Notes: generated by a model not told the origin, from the letters alone. 64,000 nt of DNA from Pseudomicrostroma phylloplanum (GCA_039545275.1 BCHS01000019.1:336849-400848); one strand, 5' to 3'; positions 46,898 through 58,807 are shown, counted from the stretch's first letter. Numbers and translations: made by a program.

Positions 46898-49736
46898 ATG
46901 AGCAGCGGAGAGCACCACCAAGTCGCAGCCATGAGCGAATCCGAAGGCCCGGAAAGCCTCCGCACCTCGCACGCCAACGAAGGCCCGACGGCAGAGACGG
47001 AGACAACGACAAGTGATGCCTCGTTCACAGCTTCTCTACAGCGAAGCGATCACGACTATGACGAGCTGCGTGTCAACGGCCCACCTGAGATCTTCGATCC
47101 GACCATCCGATCAGTGCCCAGCCCGGCCGTCCTGCAACCTTCGCCCATACGCAGCAAGCCACTTCAGCTGGCGTCTTCTGATGATATCGAAGCAGCTCCG
47201 CCTCTTGACGCTTTGCCTACAGTGAGGCCGGAGACTGACGACAAGACCTCCGCGGTCCACCAAACGAGCGTAGCCCCAACTAAAGCCCCCTACGCAAGCC
47301 CCGGCGCTGCCCGCGAGCCCAGCTTGACACCTTCTGGGCCGCCGGCCACACACTCGCATTCAAGTGCGGTAGCCTCGCCACCCTCGTTAGAGCCCAGCTC
47401 TCCGCGAGCTCGCATATCGAAGGTCTCATCGCCTCATGCGCTCCTCTCTCTCGATGCTGTCTGGCGCGAGCCGCTCATCCTGCCCCCATTGAGAGACCGA
47501 AGGAACTCCACTATCAGCAGGGACCGTCCATTTGAGCGGCCCAATGCTAAGGCAGCGGCGGCGGAAAACAGGGAAGCCCTTATTGACAGAAGAAACTCCA
47601 CAGCTGCCTCTCAATCGCACCGCGATCCTCACGTCAACGCGGGACCAGGTCTCTTGACGACGGAATCAGCAGCGCAAAGCACACATCGTGAAGCACGTAC
47701 GTTGCAGGACAGCAGCAAGGCTAACACAATCCAAGACAGGAAAGACACCTCTTTGGGCCCCAAAAGCTCCTCGCCTGTCCCTCCTCCGGGAAAGCAAGAC
47801 CATCGCTCGCTCTCGCAGACTCCGTCGACCCCAAAGCCTTCTCGCGCAGCGCTTCCGAAGGATACTGGGGCCGAGTCAGCTCCCCTCGCGCCGTTCTCCT
47901 TGTGGGAATACCTCAAAGAGGAGGTGATGGCTACTGACGTCGAAAGTACCCAGGAGATGAGGTGGGACCGAGTGTCCAACTTCATGGCGGTCCCATGGCA
48001 GTGCGAAAAGGTAAGTGATGATGTATTGTTGAATATGACGCTCCAGTCTCTCGCGCTGCGCTTCCTAATCAAGGCCCTCTTGCTCTGCTCCTGTGCTTGC
48101 TTTGCAGATGATTCTTTTTGGCTTCGTCATCTGCTTGGACTCCTTTCTATACACCTTCACCATCTTGCCTCTGCGCTTTGCTGTCGCCGCAACATTATGG
48201 TGTCGCAACTTTCTGCACAACGTCACAAGCCCTTCGTCGACGCCTCATGTGTCCTTACATTCTTCGCACAAGTGCGACATCATCAAGACTGCATTGATCG
48301 TTGTCAGTTGCTACATCCTCAGCCAGGTGACTGACGCTTCGAAAATGTATCACTCCGTTCGAGGCCAAGACACCATCAAGCTCTACGTCATCTTCAACGT
48401 TCTGGAGATCGTTGACCGTCTATGCTGTTCACTCGGCCAAGATCTCCTCGATGCGCTCTTCAGTCGAAGGACCCTCGGCCGGCAGTCTGATGGCCGTCAA
48501 CCCTTCATTCGGCCTTTGCACCTCTTCGTACTCGCTCTGATCTACATTCAGATTCACACCATAGTGCTGTTCTATCAGCTAGTCACTCTCAACGTGGCCA
48601 TCAATTCGTACGACAACGCACTCTTGACTCTGCTGCTCTCCAATCAGTTCGTCGAGATCAAGGGCAGCGTGTTCAAGAAGTTCGAAAAGGAGAACCTCTT
48701 CCAGATGACTTGCGCCGATATCGTGGAGCGCTTCCAGCTTACACTCATCTTGTTCGCCATAGGGGTGCGCAACCTCATCGAGGTGACAAGTGGAGGCGAC
48801 AATCTGGGAAGTGCAGCTTCTCGCCCTCGAGGCGGACCACTGGGAGACGTGCCTCTGCCCCGAAGCTTCACAGTGCTGCCCAGCCTGTCGGTCCTGGCCA
48901 CGAGTTTTGCGCCGGTAGTGATAGTGCTTGGCTCGGAGTGCGTGGTGGACTGGCTGAAACATGCTTTCATCACCAAATTCAACCACATCCGACCGTCGGT
49001 GTACGGCCGCTTCATGGACGTCCTCTGCCGCGATCTGGTCATTGCTGGACCAGCTCAGCCAGCTCCACTTCAGGGGCAGAGCAAAGCTCGAACTGGAGAT
49101 GCTGACAAGGAGAGCGGCGGCCCGGGACTCGTCATGCAAGCACAGAGGCGCAACACATTCGTAGATCAGTCGCCCATTCTCAGTCGGCGTCTCGGGTTCG
49201 CCGCACTGCCGCTGGCCTGTCTGCTAGCTAGAGTCTCAGTCCAGATTTATGGTATGCTGGGGGACGACTCACATTACGACGAATGTGCCATCCCAGCCTC
49301 AGTCGACCAGGAGGGTACGCCAGGGCTATACAGATATGTCAGCTCTTTGTTGAGCAATGCCTTGAGGGGCAAGATCCCAGTCTTATCATTCTCTCCAAGT
49401 ACGTCGGTGCAAGCTCTGGCTTTGTTGCTGCCAGTCGTACTCTGCTGGGTCTTCCTGATCGCGCTCAAAGTTCTGCTGGGTACGGCACTCATCTCTTTTG
49501 CGCACCATCGCTACAGCACCATGTCAGCGCGAGAGGTAGAGGAGGAGCTCAACGACAGGACACGACCTCACATTGGTGTCAACAGCCTTGAAGCCGCTTA
49601 CGAGGACAAAGTGAAACAGGTCTTGAGCGGCGCAGATGGAGCAAAGGCTGGCAGTAAAGCTAAGTACGCGCCCGGCCCGGGAAGCAATCTCTTGGACGTC
49701 AATCGCTACACAATGGTCAAGAGTCGGCTATACTGA
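46898..49736 (+). CDS. EMP65: Emp65/TAPT1-family ER membrane protein
   Basis: Exons 46898-48010 and 48108-49736, 97-bp phase-0 intron (GTAAGT...TTTGCAG), 913 residues. Exon 1 is a disordered Ser/Pro-rich N-terminus that ends in the family block FSLWEYLKEEVMATD...WDRVSNFMAVPWQCEK; exon 2 opens with MILFGFVICLDSFLYTFTILPLR, so the splice restores the conserved TAPT1 core. Multiple membrane helices follow and the C-terminal YEDKVKQVLSG...NRYTMVKSRLY is also family-typical. In yeast Emp65 works with Slp1 in the ER to protect soluble proteins from degradation. An in-frame read-through of exon 1 ends at 48334 and is spurious. Confidence 0.93.
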
Positions 49737-50604
49737 TAATGCTCGCGCACAGCGGATTACAAGCCACCGGCCGACAGGCGGCCCTCTTGCTGTACCATGC
49801 TCCTACCACCAATACTTTATTCGTTGAGATCAATATACTTTCTCTGCCCAGCGTACTGAGTCCACATTGTGTGATTCTTGACCCCACGCAGCGGCTCCTC
49901 TCAGGGGTTTTGTAGCCTCACGGCTGGCCCAAACTGTGACACCTGTGATGGACTCTCAATAAATTTGTGCCTCGTCTGCGTCTTTGTATGTCTTCACGAT
50001 ACACCACTTCGTGGCGATGACCATTGCAGCGCTAGGACGCAGAGAGTCGAGCCACCTTTCTCAACCGAAAGATATGAGCATACGAATTACCAAGAACAAT
50101 GGGCGCGTATACGATTGACGAGGACCTCCGGAATGAATTTGCGGCAGGCGGCCTGGGAAGTAGGATCGCAGGTTTGAGGCTGCAAAAGACTGATTCAATC
50201 ACAGCGGTCCGAATATTCTGGCTTGAGGGCTTGCAGGCCCCTTCGGCCCCATTGTGAGCCACGGCAAGACTACTTCAAGGCGCCGCATCGCCCAGAGCAT
50301 GAAGTGAGCAGCGCGAGCACGGTGTGCGCTCCTCCATCACCACAGCAGTACTGTACAAAGCGGTGTTACAATACCTTACAGTTGCGAACCCCTTTTTGTC
50401 GCTAGATACATCCAGCTTACACCCGCATTGGCAACCTGAGCAGAGGACTCGCAGTCCGTCGCGAATCAGCAGTCGAGTGCTCAATAGGCAGGCACTGTCT
50501 GACCAATGTCAGGCACTAGAACAGCGTCACGCAAGCAACGTGAAAGTGCTGATTGCGTATGTGTCTCGCGTACAGTACAATGCAGAGCAACATGCAAGAT
50601 GCTG

Positions 50605-50616
50605 TACTGTACAGTA
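50605..50616. repeat. Perfect palindrome TACTGTACAGTA (copy 1)
   Basis: Self-complementary 12-mer. Partial forms (GTACTGTA, TACAGTAC) occur around it near 50346 and 50573. Confidence 0.8.
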
Positions 50617-50716
50617 TAATCCACTGGAGCTGGCAAAGGCTGAGTGACAATACATGTAAAGGACAGTAAGTACGCAGACAGAAATAGCACTTCATGCATT
50701 TAGTCTGAAGCGAAGG

Positions 50717-50969
50717 TACTCTTGTCACTCAATGTTAGCCAAACGCGCGTCAGATTGGCCGCTTCAGTCCGGGCCTGACAAAACGCCTTGCACCTTGGCA
50801 ATCTGAGCCTGACATCCAATCTCTCTTTGACCAAACTCAGAGATTAGAGCAGTGTCATGCGGCCAAATCTCAACGTGCATCTCGCCAAAACATCTTTGCC
50901 CTGGCTAGAATCTGGGCACAGCGGCTGGTCTGAGGCGCACGTGGCTAGAGACGAACGACCAAAGGAGTA
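50717..50969 (+). mobile_element. MITE copy A, TA-flanked, 253 bp
   Basis: Begins TACTCTTGTCACTCAA...TTAGCCA and ends TGGCTAGAGA...CCAAAGGAGTA, so the ends are imperfect inverted repeats. The interior shares the TTGGCAATCTGAGCCTGA, AGCAGTGTCATGCGGC and GGGCACAGCGGCT blocks with copy B. TA at both outer edges fits a TA target-site duplication of Tc1/mariner or Stowaway-like elements. No coding capacity. Confidence 0.75.
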
Positions 50970-51443
50970 TCGTGAAAGAAATTGTACAGTAGCTTGTCAC
51001 CACCCTCTTTGTCAAATTAGTGATGTAAGCTCGGTCTGCCATACGGATGAGGCTGAAAGTGATTTGAGTAGCAAGATACTCAAGAGAAAGCAGACCACAC
51101 CTTTACTGTAGTATACTGTGGTGTACTGTACTGTACCGTTGTGGACCTTACGGCATCTGATTCCAAATACTGTGATTCTTTCAACACTCAAACCGACTTC
51201 TCTTTGTCTCCTTTCTAGCCCGCTGTATCTACGATATTCCCCTTTGCAGTCACACACACACAGCTTAATGTTTGCAGGAAGTGAGTAATCTTGCAGTATC
51301 ATTGATTGTTCGCTGCAGTCAATTGCGTCAACATGCAATCCTTGCGTCTTCCTGCATGCCACAAGGCAGGAATTTAGCGCTTTGCGTAAAATCTGACAGC
51401 CTTTTGAGACTACATCTGCCAAGACAACACCGAAACTTCCTGC

Positions 51444-51455
51444 TACTGTACAGTA
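51444..51455. repeat. Perfect palindrome TACTGTACAGTA (copy 2)
   Basis: Same 12-mer as at 50605. A related GTACTGTACTGTACC run lies at about 51123-51137. Confidence 0.8.
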
Positions 51456-51539
51456 CCATATCATTGTACATGCCTCACTTTGCTTAGTGCTACAGTCAAG
51501 CATGCAAATGCTCTTTTGCCATAGGAGAGGTCTGGCCTC

Positions 51540-51800
51540 AGCACCTTGACATGGACTGTGCAAAATTACGCATTTGGATGCATTGCAAAACGGGTGTAGC
51601 CGCAATTCAGGTCCTAGGCCGGACAGAAATGATCTGGTCGCGTGCACGTTCAAGTCTGGTCGCATCACACTTTTCTCATTAGAGCTACAACCGTACGCAC
51701 TTGCTGCAAAGATGCAGCTGCAGCAGCAAAGCAGGCTGAGCCAAATACTGTAAACAACGCGAGGCTACAGTAAGTGCCTCTTTAGTCGTTCAATCTTAGC
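51540..51800 (-). mobile_element. Degraded MITE relative (copy E)
   Basis: The segment with GGTCGCGTGCACGTTCAAG and GGTCGCATCACACTTTTCT is the reverse complement of the AACATGCATGCTGCC / GTCATGCGGC core of the MITE family, at clearly lower identity. TIRs are not clearly preserved and the ends are approximate. Confidence 0.45.
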
Positions 51801-52514
51801 CAGCTGTAGTCAACTTGAGCCGCATCGCACAGACCACACTAGACACAAAAACATTTCGCAGCCTGCGCGTTGACCATTGGCGGCTGGCCGCTGCGCTAAT
51901 GCCTTTGCCCCTGCTCAAGTGTGGCTCAACTCAAAGACCAGATGGCCCGAGTGTGAGGCAGTCTGCCAGGCTTCACGTCACTCTGCCCATCTGGAGAGGT
52001 GCAGCGTGCTGAGAGTGAGGAATGAGAGATGCGTTCCTCTGCAGAGCAATGCGTCAAGACAGCACTGCAATGGCGTGACTTCATACGGCTTGCCTGCAGC
52101 AACAACGGCTACGTCAAGCAGGAACCTTTGCATCCACTGACCGAAGCTATGTGTTCTCGTACCATAGAGTCGAAGAGGCTACAGTCATGCACCCCAGAGG
52201 TTTCTTTGAAGGATAAGCAGCCCTCGATTCCCAATCTGTGGACACCAAGTATGAGACTTGAGCTGCTCTGCGTTGCACTCAATTGCGTGATTTTGCACTA
52301 GCGGGGAGAGATGTCTGCAAACAATTGCGTAATGATTGCATAAAGGCGTGGATTTGCAGAACAATGCGTAAAGGCAGCAGTCCAATTGCGTATATTTCCA
52401 CAACCCAAAGCGTAATCTTTGCACAAGGAGAAGAAGGCCGCAGCTGCAGTAAGTATCTTTCTCATCCAGCTGCGCAAAAACACACACAATGTGCAATTGT
52501 TGCGCAGCAAATGA

Positions 52515-53021
52515 GTGAATTTTTCGTCACTTGCTTTCAGTCAGCTGCAGCACATACTGTACTCCTTTCGTCAGTCAATTCTAGCCAGCTGCAGGTGAAA
52601 TTGGCAGGCTTACAGTATTTGAAGTCTGGCAGCCTGCCTCGCATTTTGGCAATCTGAGGCTGAGTTCAAGCCACACTTTAGCCATCCTCAGGCACTAGAA
52701 CAGTGTCATGCGGCTACTTTTGAACATGCATGCTGCCAAAATATTCTTGCTCTGGCTAAAATTTGGGCACAGCGGCTAATCTGACACACATTTGGCCAGA
52801 ATCGAGTGACGAAAGGAGTACTAGCCGGGTGTCTTGAGATCTAGCAGACGCGAGAATAATTCGGCCGCATGCATGTTGAATCTGGTTGCATAGCTCTGCT
52901 GTGGTGCCTGTGCTTCCCTAGACTGTGGCCCAATCCCAGGCTCAGATTGCCAAAGTGCGAAGCAAGCTGCCAGGCTTTCAATCATGACCTCTTAGGCTAG
53001 AAATGAGTGACGAAAGGAGTA
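52515..53021 (-). mobile_element. MITE copy C, interrupted by copy B
   Basis: An older copy in reverse orientation. Its 5' TIR on the minus strand is at 53021 (TACTCCTTTCGTCACTCA), and the interior runs leftward to 52821, where the CGGCTA core stops at copy B. The continuation is recognisable left of copy B at about 52515-52559 (TTTTTCGTCACTTG...CAGTCAGCTGCAG, a degraded TIR). The junction bases are TA, as expected for insertion at a TA dinucleotide. Confidence 0.6.
52560..52820 (+). mobile_element. MITE copy B, nested in copy C, 261 bp
   Basis: The best-preserved copy. The left end TACTCCTTTCGTCAGTCAAT and the right end GAGTGACGAAAGGAGTA are inverted repeats over about 28 bp with three mismatches. 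Flanked by TA. Interior blocks: GGCAGCCTGCCTCGCATTTT, GGCAATCTGAGGCTGA, AGAACAGTGTCATGCGGC, AACATGCATGCTGCC, GGGCACAGCGGCTAAT. Non-coding. Confidence 0.85.
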
Positions 53022-53660
53022 AATATTGCAGCCAGTTGCGTGAGTCTTACGACAGTGACAGAGAGTTCTGTAAAGGTTGCAGTACAGCTCTCCTGCGTGT
53101 CATGCAGACTCTTGGGCTTCGAGGCTATTTTGACCGTGCTGGAGTGAAAAGTGTTAGATGATGAAGACGAGCAAGAAGCGCGACAGCAGACACCTCGTCT
53201 GACATGCTTTTCGTCTGGCGCGGTAGTCACCAAGTATACTGTACTGCAAGGACTAGGCAATTGCGCTGCTTCTTTCCCGCATTGTGGCGCTTCCCGCATT
53301 GTGGCGCAAGGCTAACCGCGCACACTGGCACTTGCGTGCAAGAAACACTCATTGCACTGCAAAAATCCGGAGTGGGGCGCAACGCGGGGTACCGCATTCA
53401 TGACTTCAGCTACACCCGCGGTCTTGCCTTTTCAACGGTGTCGTTTGCGGCGCATGCAGTGACACAAAAGCGGACATTGCATGCCCAGACAATCTTTGCA
53501 AATTCTGAAAACATACTGCAGTCCGTCGTGATGAAGTCTCTCCATGATGGACTAGACCAGCCTCGTCAGTGAGCTTCCGCAATGCTTGTATGCCTGTACA
53601 GTGTTGAAGTCAGGCGCTGGGCTTTTGCGCCCGCTCGGGAGAGCGCTCTTCTGTACTGTA

Positions 53661-53916
53661 TACTCCTTTCGTCACTCAATTCTACCCAGACGCGCTTTGG
53701 ATTGGCCAATTGATCTTCAGTCTGGCAGCCTGTGCTGCACTTTGACTATCTGACCCTGAATTCAAGCCACACTTTAGCCCAGGCAAGGCACTACAGCAGT
53801 GTTGTACGGCCAAATCTGAACATGCATGCTGCCAAAATATTTTTGTCATGGCTAAAATTTGGTTCACCCGGCTAAATTTGGCTGCAGCTGGCTACAATGG
53901 AGTGACGAAAGGTGTA
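53661..53916 (+). mobile_element. MITE copy D, 256 bp
   Basis: Starts TACTCCTTTCGTCACTCAAT and ends GAGTGACGAAAGGTGTA, with TA at both edges. It shares TTCAAGCCACACTTTAGCC, AACATGCATGCTGCCAAAAT and GGCTAAAATTTGG with copy B in the same orientation. Confidence 0.85.
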
Positions 53917-55315
53917 GTAGCAGCTGGCTTCTCCGCCTCGAGGAGACCTGTTGTCATCATATGTCTGAGGATGTCCAACTTTGTTTTCTTGGAAAGTCAG
54001 CGATTCGTGTTCCCGTGTGCCCCTTTTCACTGCGCCAAGACTCGATGATGACTGATCGCTGATTTGAGCACAAGATTTTGCGCTGGACAGCTTTGCTGAC
54101 GGAGGTTTACCTCCATCCCGATTGCTACAGTAGCCTGTCGTTGTAACCCTCGTGACCATTACTGTACTGTATGAGCATCATTGCCGACGACAAAAAAATG
54201 CCAAAGGGTGTGGCATGATTGACCAAGGCGAAGGTCGTGTGACGTGCGGCGCGAGAGATGCCCGTCGATTGGGCGCGCCAGGATTCAGAAAGGACGGAGG
54301 AGTCAGAATTATGTGTCTCGGCTCGCTTTGACCTGCTCATCGCATTGTGTCCATGAGCCACGTGGGGAGTCGATCTGGCACAGTCTGGAACCAACACCAG
54401 GACCGTGTCCACGACCATGTGACACGCTCTACACTGGCCAGATATCTCACGAAAGCCGAGTCAGACTCTGCATGGGGCAAATTGGACCGAGTACAGCTTC
54501 CACAGCCGGCTTGCTGACTCTCTGGATATACGACCTGCATGATGCGATACAAGACATCGGTGATACTCCGAGCTTCTCCGGCCAGCGGTTGTCTGACCTT
54601 ATCAGCGTCCCACTGTGTCTGACCCTATGTCAACTCGGAGAGGGGCGAGCTCCGGGACGCGGTGTGAATTTGGCTCAGGCACAGACGAACCACTTGTCTT
54701 GCCCATGGTACTCAGGTCGCAATCACGGACAGTGCCTCGCTCGGATCTGACACCGCGAAGACATGCAAAGTGCCGTGCTGTTTATTGAGCTACTGTCCAA
54801 GAGGGGCCCTGTGTCGCCCGGCACACCTCAGAGACCGAACCTTCTCGTCGGACTACAACTGTGCTTCAGCTTGGTTGACGACAAGGTGGCTGTGATGCAA
54901 TGGGGCCAAATGGCGTATGACGTCCCTCAGTCCTCCGCTACGCGTGTATTGGGTACATACCGTGGAGCCGCAATGACACTTCACCTCTTCCTCGTTAGGG
55001 GAGGTACAACGCTGCGTACACGCTGCAGAGGTTATCTGTACTGTACGGTGAGAATCGTGGTACAAGCTAGAGAGACCTAACGGAGGAGAGAGGTCCGATG
55101 CCGGAGGTGCACGAGAAGCAACAGGCCATTGTGGGGCGGCTGACATGCCGAGTCAAAGTTCAGCATCACTTCCAAGAATCCGCGACACCTGTGAGGTTGT
55201 CACACCTCTCGCATATCTGCTGACCTCCGGATGTCGTCGACTAAGCGATCCTTGAAGATGGCATGCGGAGCCTTTTGTTCTTCCACCCCTGATCGCTTGG
55301 CAGAGGTCGAGGGGA

Positions 55316-55337
55316 GGGGGGGGGGGGGGGGGGGGGG
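55316..55337 (+). repeat. Uninterrupted run of 22 G
   Basis: Preceded by GGGGA and followed by CGCG. Can form stacked G-quadruplexes; also a typical place for sequencing or assembly error in length. Confidence 0.9.
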
Positions 55338-55636
55338 CGCGTCCCGGGTTGATGATCACGACGAAAGAGCTGGCACCTCTTCTCTCAGGCCTCACTAGTG
55401 CTGCTTGTGCCTTTGCTGCTATGCCGCCTTTTCTCGCTCCCGCCGCTCGTCTGGTTCGCCCTATGAACAGCGCTATTGTAGTGCAAAGCTATCACCGCCG
55501 GAGCATATCTAAGCGCGTAGCTTTTTGTTATCTACTCTTGTGCAATCGACATTTCACACCTCTCGTGCATCGCGCAAGGTTTCCTTGAAGTAGAGATCGC
55601 AGTGAAGAAGCATATGTGAGCGGTCTGGGCCACAAG

Positions 55637-55918
55637 ATGATCACGTTGAGAGCTTTTGCTGCTGCGTCTGCAATCCTCTATACACTGCTCACGCATGTTG
55701 GAAGCTATGCCAGCATTGTCAACAGCGAGCATTCAGGGCAGTCTTCGAAAGCGATCTATGCCATTGGGTCGCAAGTGCCCTTCACTATAAAGCCAGAGGC
55801 GCCGACCTGGCCTCTTTTGACAGTATCAGTGCGTGTGTGGGACGTTGAAAGCTCGGATTTAAACTCGCGCGGCTGGGAGTGCATGACGGTTGTATCAGGA
55901 ATCTCCTCACGAGGGTAA
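55637..55918 (+). CDS. Candidate small secreted protein (93 residues)
   Basis: Begins MITLRAFAAASAILYTLLTH, a convincing secretory signal (basic residue, 16-residue hydrophobic core, small residues GSYAS at a possible cleavage site). The mature part contains YAIGSQVPFTIKPEAP and VRVWDVESS. No homolog recognised. A possible alternative: donor at 55915 and acceptor ending 55969 extend the frame to GCAQRPVLPPFVKEC..., reaching a stop at about 56098 with a second splice (56029-56081) or slightly earlier without it. Those introns would be 55 and 53 bp, shorter than every confident intron here, so the extension is doubtful. Isolated in the repeat island, with no clear promoter. Confidence 0.35.
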   Translation: MITLRAFAAASAILYTLLTHVGSYASIVNSEHSGQSSKAIYAIGSQVPFTIKPEAPTWPLLTVSVRVWDVESSDLNSRGWECMTVVSGISSRG

Positions 55919-56915
55919 TCACACAGAAAGTCGAGTTTTTTTTTTGTGGGAATCTTCGAAATGATACAGCTGCGCACAAAGGCCTGTCTTACCACCTTTC
56001 GTTAAGGAATGCCATGACACGGCCTACAGTAAGTTCTTCGTGGTACTATACAGATACCTGATAGCGAGGTGTAATTTGCAGGACCGGTGATACTGTAGAG
56101 TCAAGATCCGGCAGGAAGTAGATCTCATTTTTGTGACGCCGACCTGCTGCCTCGAGAGCTACCATTGACCGTCTGCGTCCGACAAACACTGGAGGCGACT
56201 GATAGGAGCAAGTGTCGAAATTCGCGAGCTCGTGGCAGATCACGATGCCAAAGACTTGCGTCTCACAAGTCGAACGAAGTGCCAGCGACTGACTTCGAAT
56301 GATGGAGCCAAGACTGAGAATACTCAGTCTAACCATGTACGGCATCGTCGGCTTGACGCTGATAGTGGCAACTAGATCAAGCACGCGATCTCGTGACACC
56401 ATACACGACACAGTCAGGCTTTTGTGGCCAGAGATGTTACGTAACTCTGAAAAGGGTCTCGATAGTGGAGAGAGATGATGTGAAGACTCATGGTAGATGA
56501 TGATCGTGGAGAAAGTCGAAGACACTGTTGGCCTTTCCGAAGTCCCGACGGTCGCTATTTGGAGTCCTCACGATGGAAGCCAGTCCGAACCCGAAGGCAG
56601 ACAGCGTCGGTATATGCTTTGTATGCGAGGATATTGAGGGCATCCGTAGAATGAGACAGCGACTTGATCGGCGGCTGCACAAGCTCACTTTGCTCTCATC
56701 CCAACCTTGCATGCCCCCTCAGAATTCCTTCTCCTCTTGATCATCTCTCGAGTCTCTGGCTCCACTGCCGTTGTCTATGGGAAGATGTAGCTCGATCCCA
56801 AGCAACAGCAGGAAAGAGGGGAGACTCTCTCAGTAGAGCTTGCCTTGAAGATGCTTGCCGGCAGTGTCCTCCTCCATTGTGACAACAAAGCCAGTGGCAG
56901 GTCGTGGTAGACAGG

Positions 56916-57090
56916 GGCTTGCATTGGAGCTCCTTGAAGATAGTGGGAGCTGTCATGACTTCCGTCTGTACAGATGAGGTAGAGGGGAGCCTCGTTGATG
57001 TGAGAGCTTGCATTGAACTTGCTCGAGCGCAATGGGGTCTCGGTTAGGAGAAAAGAGGCGCGAGCTCTTTGTTGATCGGAGCTCGCATTG
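56916..57090. repeat. Degenerate direct repeat around GCTTGCATTG
   Basis: GCTTGCATTGG, GCTTGCATTGA and GCTCGCATTGA occur at about 56917, 57005 and 57081, each near GAGC and TTGATG-like sequence. Spacing is 88 and 76 bp, so the units are unequal and old. Confidence 0.35.
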
Positions 57091-58807
57091 ATGCTGCTGA
57101 ATTGGGGAAATGCTGAGCAAGAAGGCCAGGGGAGGCTCAGTCATCGCGTGAGCGTGGTGAGCGGCTGCAGTCGAGAGAGCGAGGTCTTCAAAGGAGAGAT
57201 TGGATTGATGAAGGTGGAAGGTAGAAGTAAAAAGGGGGCTGGAAGCACTATACAGGTGTGTGAGCGGACGGCGGCTACGATGCTCACCCTCCGCACTGTT
57301 GCTGCGACGCCTTCTGCGGCTCTGCAAGCATGCGCACGAAGGGACTGGGCCAGCGTCTAAGGCCTTGCAGAGCAGTAGAGATTCATCGGAGGATCGACAC
57401 CTGATGACTACGATGATGATTCATTGCCAAGACGTGATCTTCTGAGCAGTCCATTCGCTGGCCGTGGACACTTTACTGCCTCTTGTGCCTGATCATTCGG
57501 TCTTCTCCGACGCGCTGCCCTGCTCCCACGAGGCAACTTTCCAGCCTGCTCTCGTCCTTCTGCGCCTTCTGAGAGGACGATCTGGGGTAGGTACTGCTGA
57601 GGCGGGAAAGATCGTCACCGACACTGCTTCGAGTCATGACGCGCGACACTTGAGTACACCGCTGATCAGCCAGCAGTGCATTCATGGAGTGGAACGTTGG
57701 CTGAGGCCCGGTGAGCTGTCACCGGTCCGCCCCCTCATTGCTTCCCCCGCCACGGCGATGTGTTCGTCCTTTGGCGAGGCTGCTCCCCATATCGCCGTGG
57801 CACTTGCTCTGGAGTCCCTCTGTAGCAATACTCCCCCACTTTGTCGAGGACCGAAGCAAGTCGAGGCGAAGAGGAGGGCGGGGGCCGCGATGTGAGCAGT
57901 GTGTCATGGGGCCTACGGTCTTGAAGCTTCCGTCGGATGCAGTCATACAGCTCGCGCTGCGCTAGAGCCGAGGTTATAGACTTTAGCCGACAGACCTATG
58001 CTCAGTACCCTTGGCATACATCGCCTCTAGTCCCCGGTTCGAGACCGAGTCGGACGGAGATTGAGCCTGCAGGCGCGGTCGGGTGGTCTGACAAGCATGC
58101 GGGGTAGCGTGCGAAATACACTCGGCATACCGTTCCCGAGGTTCAATCAATCATCAGAGATCCAAGGAGACGAGTCCGTGGGAATCATTGGGCCAAAAGG
58201 TTGTGCTCTGCCTAAGCACAAGATTTGAGCTCCTGCATACCGGGTGGGCTGATCCGGACTCCGGGAGTCCCTGCGAGGCAAAATTGAGCGTGTCTCGTGT
58301 CTACTGAAGGATGGCTGCCGGGCTGCTTACGCGGGCCGGCAGTCTTCGCGAGCCTACGCGAGGCATGCGCCCCGCAATGTAGAGTGGCTCGATGTGGGAG
58401 CAAGCGAGACCCCGCAAAAGGCATGACTTGGGCCGAGATGGCAAAGATGGGGACAGAGCGCAGCAGCACGCGTGCCGAGGCTCGTGATAAGCCGCGCTTC
58501 GGGAAGACGACCGGTCATGCACGGCGTCTCGCGCCTCGGAGAGGAACATCGCCGGCGAAAGCGGAGAAGATGCGGGGTAGTTTTCAATTCCCGACACTTT
58601 GCTTAGCGAGCAGGCAAGTACAGTGACTCTTCTAGCGAGCTGCAGCCGAAAATACCGATGTTGTAGCCTCCTACTGAGACCCAGTACCAGGCTGCTGTCC
58701 ATCTCTCGGATCGCAGCGGAACTTGCGAGTGTCAGATGACCGCGACAGAGGCGAAAATAGCAGACGGCAGCTTTCCGTCATGAGGCGAGGGGCTAGCTGC
58801 AGCACGG

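Noticed and set aside
54244..54750. 168-codon frame in the repeat island
   Set aside because: No recognisable domain or signal, random-looking composition, no promoter.
56046..56525. 159-codon minus-strand frame
   Set aside because: No domain or signal peptide and composition like random translation; kept out despite its length.
57464..57895. 143-codon plus-strand frame in the repeat island
   Set aside because: No motif, overlapping alternative frames of similar quality.
57985..58065. tRNA-like segment with CCCCGGTTCGAGACCGAG
   Set aside because: The T-arm-like stem has a mismatch, and I cannot form a matching acceptor, D arm or anticodon arm upstream; at most a tRNA fossil.
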